Below, piece by piece: positions 15,880-24,381 of a stretch of 64,000 nucleotides of DNA. The DNA is from Bythopirellula polymerisocia (GTDB lineage Bacteria > Planctomycetota > Planctomycetia > Pirellulales > Lacipirellulaceae). The notes beneath the pieces were generated by a model. That model saw nothing but the letters and a program-made list of their open reading frames with translations, did not search any database and was not told where the DNA came from. Made by a program: the position numbers and the translations under genes. The stretch lies in the NCBI RefSeq assembly GCF_007860015.1, contig NZ_SJPS01000003.1, positions 558,001-622,000 on the forward strand, given 5' to 3'. Position 1 is the stretch's first letter. The number at the start of each line of letters is the position of its first letter.

Positions 15880-16989
15880 ATGTTGAATCTTCAGTTATTT
15901 TGCTTTGGTATTGGTTCAATTCTTGCCACTTCTATCTCGCTGGTTGCGTCTGAGCAGGAAACGGATTCGTTGACCGAACAACCCGGATACGTATCAAATG
16001 AGTTCATCTATGAAATCGCACCCTTTCCATCTTGCCACGCTTCGACGATAGAAGAAACTTCAGATGGCCTGATTGCTGCTTGGTTTGGTGGCACTCACGA
16101 GCGCCATCCCGACGTAGGAATCTGGACATCCCGTTGGGAGAACGGCGATTGGTCTCTACCTGTGGAGGTTGCCAATGGGATTATTTCGACGAGTGAACGC
16201 TATCCCAGTTGGAACCCAGTCCTGTTCCAACCAGATTCTGGCCCTTTGATGCTGTTTTACAAGTTAGGTCCCACTCCGAGCGATTGGTGGGGGATGCTAA
16301 TGACATCCTCAGACGAAGGCAAGACTTGGTCCGAACCCCGACGCCTACCAGACGGGATATTAGGTCCTATCAAGAACAAACCCATTCAACTGTCGAATGG
16401 GGATATTCTCTCACCCTCAAGTACTGAACATGACGGTTGGCGAGTCCATTTCGAGAGATCCTCGGATCTGGGCAGGACTTGGCAGACGACGGCACCGGTC
16501 AACGACGGCGAAAAGATTCGAGCTATTCAACCTAGTCTGTTGCGCTACGACGATCAGTGTCTGCAGGCAATCGGTCGCACGCGATCCAGTGGCATCTTCC
16601 AGATATGGTCGAGGGATGAGGGCAAGACTTGGGATGATATGACTCTCACTTCCCTTCCCAATCCCAGTGCAGGCACCGATGCTGCCACCCTCTCCGACGG
16701 TCGCCAATTGCTCGTCTACAATCATAATCCAAATTACAAGGGGCGGAGCCCCCTCAATGTGGCGGTCTCGGATGACGGAAAAGATTGGCGAGCGGCTTTA
16801 GTACTAGAAGACACACCGAAAAGTGAGTTTTCGTATCCCGCGGTGATTCAATCGCAGGATGGTTTAGTACATATCACCTATACCTGGAATCGAAAACGAA
16901 TTAAGCATGTCGTGGTCGATCCTGAGAAACTTCGACTGCGACCTATCGTTGAAGGGACTTGGCCTTCCAAAAGACCAGAGGACTTGTGA
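15880..16989 (+). CDS. Sialidase-fold (BNR/Asp-box) secreted protein
   Basis: A 369-residue protein with a signal peptide (MLNLQLFCFGIGSILATSISLVAS). It has the N-terminal FPSCHASTIEE and WFGGTHERHPDVGIW motifs of the BNR_2 sialidase-like family and Asp-box repeats SSDEGKTW, SSDLGRTW, SRDEGKTW and SDDGKDW, indicating a six-bladed propeller. The classical FRIP motif of GH33 sialidases is not seen. A TTG start at 15778 would add 34 residues without a signal peptide; the ATG at 15880 is preferred. It overlaps the symporter gene as TGATG and is followed by a NanA/DapA-type lyase: together a sialidase-transporter-lyase set. In a pectin locus the natural targets would be the 2-keto-3-deoxy sugars of RG-II rather than sialic acid. 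A lyase on rhamnose-glucuronate (some such enzymes also use a BNR-like propeller) is an alternative. Confidence 0.7.
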   Translation: MLNLQLFCFGIGSILATSISLVASEQETDSLTEQPGYVSNEFIYEIAPFPSCHASTIEETSDGLIAAWFGGTHERHPDVGIWTSRWENGDWSLPVEVANGIISTSERYPSWNPVLFQPDSGPLMLFYKLGPTPSDWWGMLMTSSDEGKTWSEPRRLPDGILGPIKNKPIQLSNGDILSPSSTEHDGWRVHFERSSDLGRTWQTTAPVNDGEKIRAIQPSLLRYDDQCLQAIGRTRSSGIFQIWSRDEGKTWDDMTLTSLPNPSAGTDAATLSDGRQLLVYNHNPNYKGRSPLNVAVSDDGKDWRAALVLEDTPKSEFSYPAVIQSQDGLVHITYTWNRKRIKHVVVDPEKLRLRPIVEGTWPSKRPEDL

Positions 16990-18620
16990 TGTTGTCCTTT
17001 GTCGATCTCATAGTGTTGATTGGGTATCTGCTGGGAGTCGTTCTCTTTGGTTGTTTTTTTGCCCGAAAAAGCTCAAGCACCAGTACCTTCATGACCGCTG
17101 GGGGTACGTTACCAGCCTGGGCAGTTGGGCTGTCTATCTTCGGCACCTATCTCTCCAGTAACACCTTTTTAGGCGTTCCTGGCAAGGCGTATGGTTCGAA
17201 TTGGAATGCACTCGTGTTTTCTCTTTCACTGCCACTGGCAGCCTGGTTAGCGACGCGTTTCTTTGTTCCTTTCTACAGGCAGTCGGGGGAGATATCTGCT
17301 TACCAGCACCTAGAACGCCGGTTCGGCACTTGGGCACGAACCTACGCTGTTGTTTGCTACTTGTTGACCCAATTCGCTCGGACGGGAACCATCCTCTTCG
17401 GAGTGTCGTTGGTGATGTCGGCCCTCACAGGATGGAATCAATCGCTCATCATCGTAGTAGCGGGAGCACTCATTACGCTTTACACGGTCTTGGGAGGGAT
17501 CGAGGCAGTCATCTGGACCGACGTAGTCCAGTCACTCGTCCTTATCGCTGGTGCAGTAGTCATTCTAATTCTCCTCTTGACCGGTCTACCCGAGGGTCCC
17601 ACTCAGGTCTTTGCTTTCGGAGCAAGTCACGACAAGTTTTCACTTGGGAGCTTTGATCTTGATCTCACTAGTTCAACCTTTTGGGTCGTCTTGCTCTACG
17701 GACTATTCATCAACCTCAGCAATTTCGGCATCGATCAAAGCTTTGTGCAGCGCTACCATACGGCTCGCGACGAACGTCAGGCTTCTCGGAGCGTCTGGCT
17801 GGGAGCTATGCTCTACATGCCGATTTCCTTGCTTTTCTTCTTTATCGGGACTTCGGCGTTTAGCTTTTATCACACGCATCCAGATCAACTTGAGAACCTG
17901 CGCCGGCAAACAGCAGAAGAACGTCTCGTTCAGGCAAAATCGCCCATCTCAGAGACTACCATTGGCCAGAAAGCGGCCAACCTCACCGACGCTGAACTGG
18001 GTGACAAGGTACTGCCCCACTTTATTGTCCATGCATTGCCTGTTGGCGCAAGAGGCCTGTTAATCGCGGCAATCTTGGCGGCGGCGATGAGCAGCATTGA
18101 TACGTCTCTAAATAGCTCAGCCACGGTGCTTCTGACAGACATATACAAACGATTTATACGTCCCTTTGCCGGCGAGCGAGAATCAATGGTCGTGCTTTAC
18201 TCTGCAACTCTGCTAATGGGTATCGCAGGCACAGCGGCGGCCGTGGCGATGATTGGTGTGCAAAGTGTACTCGATGCCTGGTGGCTGCTATCTGGCATCT
18301 TTGCGGGTGGAGTGCTGGGCCTCTTTCTACTGGGGATTATGAGTCGGCGGACCGGCAACTTCGCTGCTGTGGTAGGCGTTGTATTTGGATTTATCGCAAT
18401 TCTATCGATGTCTTGGCCGCAACTTCTCGAAATTGCGAAGCTTCGAGGCTGGCAAGTTGTTTCACAGTTCGCGGTACCATCCTTGCTAACGATGCGGTTG
18501 CATGAAAACATGACCATTGTTGTTGGAACATTAACGATTCTCTTCGTAGGAATCCTAGTTACACGCTTAGGAGGCACGAAAAATACCGTTGGACTTAGCT
18601 TCCAAGAAAGTAAAGAATAG
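16989..18620 (+). CDS. Sodium:solute symporter (SSS family)
   Basis: A 543-residue integral membrane protein with about 13 hydrophobic helices. SSS-family features: GTYLSSNTFLGVPGKAYGSNW in the first helices, the helix carrying LGGIEAVIWTDVVQSLVLI, and AAAMSSIDTSLNSSATVLLTDIY, the conserved serine/threonine sodium-site helix. Known: SSS members import sugars, sialic acids, amino acids or organic acids with Na+. The chosen ATG at 16989 shares its first base with the stop codon of the preceding sialidase-like gene (TGATG), so translation is probably coupled; an ATG at 16959 is possible but would overlap by 31 bases. Directly followed by a pyruvate-lyase gene. Its substrate is most likely the product released by the sialidase-fold enzyme, by analogy with NanT-type sialic acid symporters. 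Confidence 0.9.
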   Translation: MLSFVDLIVLIGYLLGVVLFGCFFARKSSSTSTFMTAGGTLPAWAVGLSIFGTYLSSNTFLGVPGKAYGSNWNALVFSLSLPLAAWLATRFFVPFYRQSGEISAYQHLERRFGTWARTYAVVCYLLTQFARTGTILFGVSLVMSALTGWNQSLIIVVAGALITLYTVLGGIEAVIWTDVVQSLVLIAGAVVILILLLTGLPEGPTQVFAFGASHDKFSLGSFDLDLTSSTFWVVLLYGLFINLSNFGIDQSFVQRYHTARDERQASRSVWLGAMLYMPISLLFFFIGTSAFSFYHTHPDQLENLRRQTAEERLVQAKSPISETTIGQKAANLTDAELGDKVLPHFIVHALPVGARGLLIAAILAAAMSSIDTSLNSSATVLLTDIYKRFIRPFAGERESMVVLYSATLLMGIAGTAAAVAMIGVQSVLDAWWLLSGIFAGGVLGLFLLGIMSRRTGNFAAVVGVVFGFIAILSMSWPQLLEIAKLRGWQVVSQFAVPSLLTMRLHENMTIVVGTLTILFVGILVTRLGGTKNTVGLSFQESKE

Positions 18621-18671
18621 ATAACAAGACCTTTTTACAACTACGAATCACGTGCCTGTCGCTTAAACTCT

Positions 18672-19619
18672 ATGAAAAGTAAACCCATGAAATCAGCCTG
18701 TGGAATAATTCCTCCTCTGGTTACACCGCTCACTGACCAGTACAAAATCGATGTACCAGGACTTGAAAGACTGATCGAGCACGTCATTTCCGGTGGTGTG
18801 CATGGGCTGTTTGTCTTGGGAACAACCGGTGAGGGACCATCGCTAAAGTATGATGTGCGGCGAGAGATGATCCGTCAAACTTGTCGAATCGTCGCCGGGC
18901 GAATTCCTGTGTTTGTAGGCATCTCTGATACGGCGATAAGGGAATCGATCGCGCTGGCCCAATTCGCTGCGGATACTGGCTGCGATTTTGTAGTCGCTGT
19001 CCCTCCCTACTATTTCCCACTTGGGCAGTGCGAGCTGCTTGCGTATTTCAAACAATTGTTGTCTGAAATGCCTTTGCCGACGTTGCTCTATAACATGCCT
19101 GCTGTGACGGGGATGACGATTGGCACTGAAACGGTTCGCCAATTGCTGGATCAGGACAATTTCGTAGGTCTAAAGGATAGTTCGGGAGATCTGGAATACT
19201 TCCAAGATATCTTGTCCGTTACTTCAACTCGTCAAGATTTTTCAGTATTGGTCGGTCCGGAGCACCTACTGGCCACGACCCTTCCCATGGGTAGCGATGG
19301 TGGTGTGTCGGGAGGAGCAAACATTTGGCCCGGACTCTTTGTTGAGCTATATGAATCTGTTATCGCAGACAAAAACTTTGATGCTGCTCCCTTGGCAAAG
19401 ACTATAGCGAGATTCGGTGAAATCTATAAGGTTGGCCCGCAATCTGTGACCGCAACAGTAGCACGTCTCAAGGGGGCTCTCTCCATCCTCGGCATATGCA
19501 ACAACAAAACAGCCCCACCTATCGCTGGTATCGGCTCGAACGAGCAGAAGCAAATCGAAAGCATTTTGCAACAACTTGGAAGAGTACCTAGCCATCCGCA
19601 AATCCCCCAAATAGCATGA
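18672..19619 (+). CDS. DapA/NanA-family pyruvate-dependent aldolase (2-keto-3-deoxy acid lyase)
   Basis: A 315-residue cytoplasmic (beta/alpha)8 protein. Seen: GTTGEGPSL (the GTTGE pyruvate-carboxylate loop), Y140 in LLYNMPAVTG and Schiff-base lysine K168 in VGLKDSSGD. Known: the family includes dihydrodipicolinate synthase, N-acetylneuraminate lyase, 2-keto-3-deoxygluconate aldolase and related lyases, which make or cut a bond to pyruvate. The gene follows a symporter and a sialidase-fold enzyme in the same orientation, so cleavage of an imported ulosonic or keto-deoxy acid is far more likely than lysine synthesis. In a pectin locus the candidates are Kdo (giving pyruvate and D-arabinose), Dha, or keto-deoxy acids from galacturonate. 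Its stop overlaps the next gene start by four bases. Confidence 0.85.
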   Translation: MKSKPMKSACGIIPPLVTPLTDQYKIDVPGLERLIEHVISGGVHGLFVLGTTGEGPSLKYDVRREMIRQTCRIVAGRIPVFVGISDTAIRESIALAQFAADTGCDFVVAVPPYYFPLGQCELLAYFKQLLSEMPLPTLLYNMPAVTGMTIGTETVRQLLDQDNFVGLKDSSGDLEYFQDILSVTSTRQDFSVLVGPEHLLATTLPMGSDGGVSGGANIWPGLFVELYESVIADKNFDAAPLAKTIARFGEIYKVGPQSVTATVARLKGALSILGICNNKTAPPIAGIGSNEQKQIESILQQLGRVPSHPQIPQIA

Positions 19620-22600
19620 GAAACTGTCGCCGACAACGCGAGTTGATTTGCCATGCCTTGCCAGCAGCTCAGGCATACACTCATTCTCTATGCTCACGGT
19701 TTGTCCCAGCAATATCGTCGCTGATACTTTGTCTTTTTGCGAATACTTGGCTTATTGTGGGCGAATCTGCGGCTGCAAAGATCAACTTCAGCCGTGACAT
19801 ACGACCGATCCTTGCTGACAAATGCTTTCATTGCCATGGCCCGGATCCATCAAATCGAGAGGCGGATTTGCGACTAGATCTGTGGGAAGCTGCAGAAGAA
19901 AGCGCGGCCAGCAGTGTCATTGTCGCGGGAGATCCTGAAGCAAGTGAACTGATCAATCGGATCATCTCTGGAGACACCTCTGAGCAGATGCCTCCAGTCG
20001 AATCGGGGAAGTCGTTGCCAGACGAACAAAAGGCCCTCTTGAAGAAATGGGTTGAAGAGGGCGCCATTTACGAAAAACATTGGGCATTTGAAGCACCTAC
20101 TCGTCCACAATTGCCATCAGTCCGCAACGAAGCCTGGGTAACCAATCCTATTGATTTTTTTGTGCTGGCGCGTCTTGAGTCGGAGGGCATCCAGCCCTCG
20201 CCCCAAGCCAAACCACATACACTTCTGCGCCGCTTATCACTCGATTTAATCGGTTTGCCACCAACGATCGAAGAAATTGAATACTTTCAGAAGTTGCCCG
20301 AACAGAGTGCATATAAGCGAACTATTAAGCAATTACTTGCTTCTCCACATTTTGGAGAAAAGCATGCGCGCGAGTGGCTCGATGCGGCGCGCTATGCGGA
20401 CTCTGACGGATATGAAAAGGATCTGCCCCGAGAAGTGTGGATGTATCGAGACTGGGTGATCAATGCTTTTAACAATGACATGCCCTACGATCAGTTTATT
20501 GTTGAACAAATTGCCGGGGATTTACTTCCCGAATCAACTCAAAGCGAGCGAATTGCAACGGGTTTTATGCGTAACTCAATGACGAATCGAGAGGGGGGAA
20601 TCGATCCTGAGCAATTTCGGATGGAAGCTATGTTCGATCGGATGGATGCTATTGGCAAGTCCGTCCTGGGGCTTACCGTGCAGTGCGCTCAGTGCCACAC
20701 TCACAAGTACGATCCCCTTACGCATACCGATTACTATCGGATGTTTGCGTTGCTCAATAACTGTGACGAGGCCGAGATCTCTGTCTACACTGCTACCCAG
20801 CAAAAACAGCGTCAACATCTCTACCGCGAGATTGAAGAGATCGAATCGGACCTCAAGAGAGAAACTCCAAACTGGCAAGAGCTGATGTCAGAGTGGGAGA
20901 GTTCGCTAGTAGACCAAGAGTCCGGTTGGCAAATCGTCCGTCCTGAGGTTGATACTAGTGGTGGTCAGAAGCATTACCTCCTGGAGGATGGCTCAATCCT
21001 GGCGCAAGGGTATGCACCTCCGACATTAACTTCCAATTTCAAGGCGGAAGTCGAAGCAACATCTATCACTGCTGTACGACTCGAATTGCTCAACGACCCC
21101 AACTTGCCGCGAGGTGGACCTGGACGTTCTTCACTTGGCCTTTGCGTTTTGTCGGAGATTAAAGCAGTAGCTGCCCCCCTAAGCAATCCGCAGAAAAAGA
21201 CTGAGCTTAAGTTTATTCATGCCACATCAGACGTTAACCCTAAGAAGGAAAAACAGGAAAGAACTTCGGATTATGAATCCAAACCTGACCGCTTCACTGG
21301 GCCCGTTGGATATGCTATCGACAGTGATGATACAACTGCCTGGGGAATCGACATCGGCCCCGGGCGCAGTAATGTTCCTCGCGAAGCAGTCTTTGCACTA
21401 GACAAACCCTTCGATAGCGAAGAAGCCTTTATCATCACGTTTTCCTTAGTCCAGTCTCACGGAGGCCGGCGGATTGATTCCCCCAACACCAATAACCTTG
21501 GTCGATTCCGGATCTCCATCAATTCCAATAGCACTCCAACCGCCAATCCAATTCCGAAATCCGTCCGCGAAATACTATCCATCCCCGCCGATCAAAGGAC
21601 TCCCGATCAGCTGGACCAGGTCTTTAGATATTGGCGCACGACAGTACCTGCATGGAAAGACGCCAACCAGAGAATTGAAACTTTGTGGAAGAAGCATCCG
21701 CCAGGCAATTCCCAACTTGTACTTCACGAGCGGGAGCAACCCCGGACTACATGTCGACTCGACCGTGGAAGTTTTCTCAACCCCGCAGAGGAAGTTCAGC
21801 CAGGAGTACCCGGATTCTTACATTCGCTGGAAGTTGAATCGCCCAACCGCCTTGACTTTGCTCGATGGCTTACCGACCGACGCTCACCAACGACTGCACG
21901 CGCGATCGTAAATCGAATTTGGCAATCATATTTTGGAACGGGCTTGGTGGAAACTTCTGATGATTTTGGTCTGCAGGGAACTCCTCCAACTCATCCCGAA
22001 CTACTGGACTGGCTGGCGGTGGAACTAATGGACAACAATTGGAGTCAAAAGCATATTCATCGTCTGATTGTTAACTCTTCAACCTACCGCCAACAATCAA
22101 AAATTACTCCAATCTTACTGGAGCGTGACCCGGAAAATAGACTTCTCACTCGCGGCCCGCGCCAGCGACTCAACGCAGAAATTGTGCGCGATGTTTCTTT
22201 GACCGCATCTGGATTGTTGGACCTCAGCCTGGGTGGCCCCAGCATTTATCCACCTGCTCCTGAGTTCTTGTTTGTACCTCCTGCCAGTTACGAACCCAAG
22301 TCATGGCCTTACGCTGCGGGAACAGATCAATACCGTCGATCTCTCTATATATTTAGGTTTCGGTCAGTACCTCATCCGGTCCTTGAGACATTCGATGCAC
22401 CTAGTGGCAATGTCTCCTGTGTTCGCCGTTCCCGATCTAACACTCCTTTGCAAGCTCTGACTACACTCAATGAACCTCTCTTCTTCGATTGCGCACGCGC
22501 CTTAGCAGAAAAGACACTTGATTTGCAGGACCTGTCAGATAGAGAACGGCTTACCTATGCATTCCGCCGTTGCTTGACCCGTTCACCTCGAGAAGAAGAA

Positions 22601-22798
22601 TTGTCAGTACTGCTAGATTTTCTCAATCTACAACAAAGTGATTTGTCGCAATCCAGAACTGGCGAAAATCAACTCGTTGTCACACACGAAGAGCAACCGA
22701 AGACACCTCGCTCCTCGGAAATCCAAGCAAAACAAGCGGCTTGGACTGCCGTCTCTCGAGTACTTTTGAATCTCGACGAAACAGTTACTAAGGAATAA
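19616..22798 (+). CDS. Planctomycete cytochrome-c/DUF1549/DUF1553 protein (PSCyt1-PSCyt2-PSD1)
   Basis: A 1060-residue exported protein: hydrophobic segment near residues 29-50, a heme-c motif CFHCH at 70-74 in INFSRDIRPILADKCFHCHGPD (planctomycete cytochrome domain), then DUF1549 (NPIDFFVLARLESEGIQPSP, LLRRLSLDLIGLPPT, ARYADSDGYEKD) including an MPYDQFIVEQIAGDLLP block and QCAQCHTHKYDP, a second CxxCH; an inserted beta-rich domain around residues 420-650; and DUF1553 at the C-terminus (FARWLTDRRSPTTARAIVNRIWQ, FRFRSVPHPVLETFDAP). Known: this architecture is highly amplified in Planctomycetes and nearly always next to a DUF1501 gene; the biochemical function is unproven, with redox or sugar-oxidation roles suggested. 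The start ATG overlaps the aldolase stop as ATGA, tying it to the sugar operon. Confidence 0.92.
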   Translation: MRNCRRQRELICHALPAAQAYTHSLCSRFVPAISSLILCLFANTWLIVGESAAAKINFSRDIRPILADKCFHCHGPDPSNREADLRLDLWEAAEESAASSVIVAGDPEASELINRIISGDTSEQMPPVESGKSLPDEQKALLKKWVEEGAIYEKHWAFEAPTRPQLPSVRNEAWVTNPIDFFVLARLESEGIQPSPQAKPHTLLRRLSLDLIGLPPTIEEIEYFQKLPEQSAYKRTIKQLLASPHFGEKHAREWLDAARYADSDGYEKDLPREVWMYRDWVINAFNNDMPYDQFIVEQIAGDLLPESTQSERIATGFMRNSMTNREGGIDPEQFRMEAMFDRMDAIGKSVLGLTVQCAQCHTHKYDPLTHTDYYRMFALLNNCDEAEISVYTATQQKQRQHLYREIEEIESDLKRETPNWQELMSEWESSLVDQESGWQIVRPEVDTSGGQKHYLLEDGSILAQGYAPPTLTSNFKAEVEATSITAVRLELLNDPNLPRGGPGRSSLGLCVLSEIKAVAAPLSNPQKKTELKFIHATSDVNPKKEKQERTSDYESKPDRFTGPVGYAIDSDDTTAWGIDIGPGRSNVPREAVFALDKPFDSEEAFIITFSLVQSHGGRRIDSPNTNNLGRFRISINSNSTPTANPIPKSVREILSIPADQRTPDQLDQVFRYWRTTVPAWKDANQRIETLWKKHPPGNSQLVLHEREQPRTTCRLDRGSFLNPAEEVQPGVPGFLHSLEVESPNRLDFARWLTDRRSPTTARAIVNRIWQSYFGTGLVETSDDFGLQGTPPTHPELLDWLAVELMDNNWSQKHIHRLIVNSSTYRQQSKITPILLERDPENRLLTRGPRQRLNAEIVRDVSLTASGLLDLSLGGPSIYPPAPEFLFVPPASYEPKSWPYAAGTDQYRRSLYIFRFRSVPHPVLETFDAPSGNVSCVRRSRSNTPLQALTTLNEPLFFDCARALAEKTLDLQDLSDRERLTYAFRRCLTRSPREEELSVLLDFLNLQQSDLSQSRTGENQLVVTHEEQPKTPRSSEIQAKQAAWTAVSRVLLNLDETVTKE

Positions 22799-22876
22799 AT
22801 CAGTAAACTAGTTTCCCCATTGGTTTCCTTTTTGCTATGTTGGGGAGTAGTTGCACAACCAACTGGTGCTGAAACC

Positions 22877-24310
22877 ATGAATTGTCAATCCTACTTATCT
22901 CAACACATACAACCCAAAACATTGGCTCGCCGATGGTTTCTGAAGGAGTGCGGTGTTGGTTTGGGAGCTATCGCTCTTAGTCAACTTGCCGGCATTCCAG
23001 GGGCTCATGCCAGCGCCGACCCGATTGCACCTAAGCAGCCACAATTCACACCCAGAGCCAAGAATGTCATTTTTCTATTCATGGCAGGTGCACCAAGTCA
23101 TTTGGAATTATTCGACTACAAGCCAGATCTTGTAAAGTTCAACGGGACGCTCCCTCCGCCAGAATTGCTGGAAGGTTATCGAGCCGCATTCATCAAACCT
23201 AATTCCAAACTGATGGGACCGAAATTTAAATTTGGCAAGCATGGAGAATGCGGCGCCGAAATTTCGGAGTTGTTGCCCCACTTGGCTGGAGTCGCCGATG
23301 ACATCACTATCATTCGATCAATGACCACCGACGCTTTCAATCATGCGCCAGCTCAATTGCAGATGAGTACGGGATCCCAACAATTCGGAAAGCCGAGCTT
23401 GGGGGCCTGGACGCTCTACGGGTTAGGGAGCGAATGTAATAATCTTCCCGGCTTTGTGGTATTTAACACCGGCAAGAAGGGCCCAAGTGCCGGTAGTGCG
23501 AATTGGGGCAGTGGATATCTTCCGCCTGTTTACCAGGGAGCTCCTTTCCGGACTGTGGGTGACCCGGTGCTCTACCTCTCAAACCCTCCCGGAGTTGACC
23601 GCGAACTTCAGCGCGAGTCGTTGGATGCCATCAACGCTCTCAATCAGCAACATTTCGCTGAGTTTGGCGATCCGCAAATCGAAGCGAGAATACGATCCTT
23701 CGAAATGGCTTATCAAATGCAGGCTACGGCTCCCGATGCAAATGATATTTCTCAAGAACCGCAACACGTCCTGGATCTCTATGGGGCAGAACCTGGAGTG
23801 CGATCTTTTGCAAATTCTTGTTTGTTGGCTCGAAGATTGGTAGAAAGGGGTGTACGCTTTGTCGAGATCTTTCACGAGTCGTGGGACCAACATGGCGATT
23901 TGGTAAAAGACATAAAACAAAACTGCCAGGATACCGATCAAGCCTCTGCGGCACTTATTGCCGATCTTAAGCAACGTGGGCTATTAGAAGATACTTTGGT
24001 AGTTTGGGGGGGCGAATTTGGCCGCACTCCGATGGTCGAAGGTGACCATAATGATGGCCGAGATCACCACCCTAATGCGTTTACGATGTGGTTGGCTGGA
24101 GGAGGAACGACAGCTGGGTTAACCTATGGTGAGACCGATAGTCTAGGATTCAATGTCGTTAGCGAACAGGTACATGTTCGTGACCTCCATGCCACGATAC
24201 TTCAACTTCTTGGTTTTGATCATTCACGGCTCACCTACAAGATCCAAGGTCTCGACCAACGACTTACAGGAGTGGAAGAGGCTCGTGTGATTGAGGAAAT
24301 TATCGCGTAG
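22877..24310 (+). CDS. DUF1501 (sulfatase-like) protein with Tat-type signal
   Basis: A 477-residue protein. The N-terminus has ARRWFLKECGVGLGAIALSQLAG, a Tat-type signal in which the twin arginine is followed by WFL. The body has the DUF1501 hallmarks FLFMAGAPSHLELFDYKP, FKFGKHGECGAEISELLPHL, IIRSMTTDAFNHAP, FVEIFHESWDQHGD and VVWGGEFGRTPMVEG, ending with a DLHATILQLLGFDH segment. Known: DUF1501 belongs to the alkaline-phosphatase/sulfatase superfamily and accompanies DUF1553 cytochromes across Planctomycetes; its substrate is unknown. A TTG at 22820 is in frame but would displace the Tat motif; the ATG at 22877 is used. It follows the DUF1549/1553 gene by 78 bases. Tat export suggests folding, perhaps with a metal, before secretion. 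Confidence 0.92.
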   Translation: MNCQSYLSQHIQPKTLARRWFLKECGVGLGAIALSQLAGIPGAHASADPIAPKQPQFTPRAKNVIFLFMAGAPSHLELFDYKPDLVKFNGTLPPPELLEGYRAAFIKPNSKLMGPKFKFGKHGECGAEISELLPHLAGVADDITIIRSMTTDAFNHAPAQLQMSTGSQQFGKPSLGAWTLYGLGSECNNLPGFVVFNTGKKGPSAGSANWGSGYLPPVYQGAPFRTVGDPVLYLSNPPGVDRELQRESLDAINALNQQHFAEFGDPQIEARIRSFEMAYQMQATAPDANDISQEPQHVLDLYGAEPGVRSFANSCLLARRLVERGVRFVEIFHESWDQHGDLVKDIKQNCQDTDQASAALIADLKQRGLLEDTLVVWGGEFGRTPMVEGDHNDGRDHHPNAFTMWLAGGGTTAGLTYGETDSLGFNVVSEQVHVRDLHATILQLLGFDHSRLTYKIQGLDQRLTGVEEARVIEEIIA

Positions 24311-24381
24311 ATGGTTCGAGTGAATGCTCAAAATCATTTTTAATTCAATCTTTTTCTTGTCTAAATGTAGAGGTGATCACG

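Noticed and set aside
15880..19619. A standard sialic-acid utilisation operon
   Set aside because: No N-acetylmannosamine kinase, epimerase or glucosamine-6-phosphate genes are present and the FRIP motif is missing; the neighbours are pectin enzymes.
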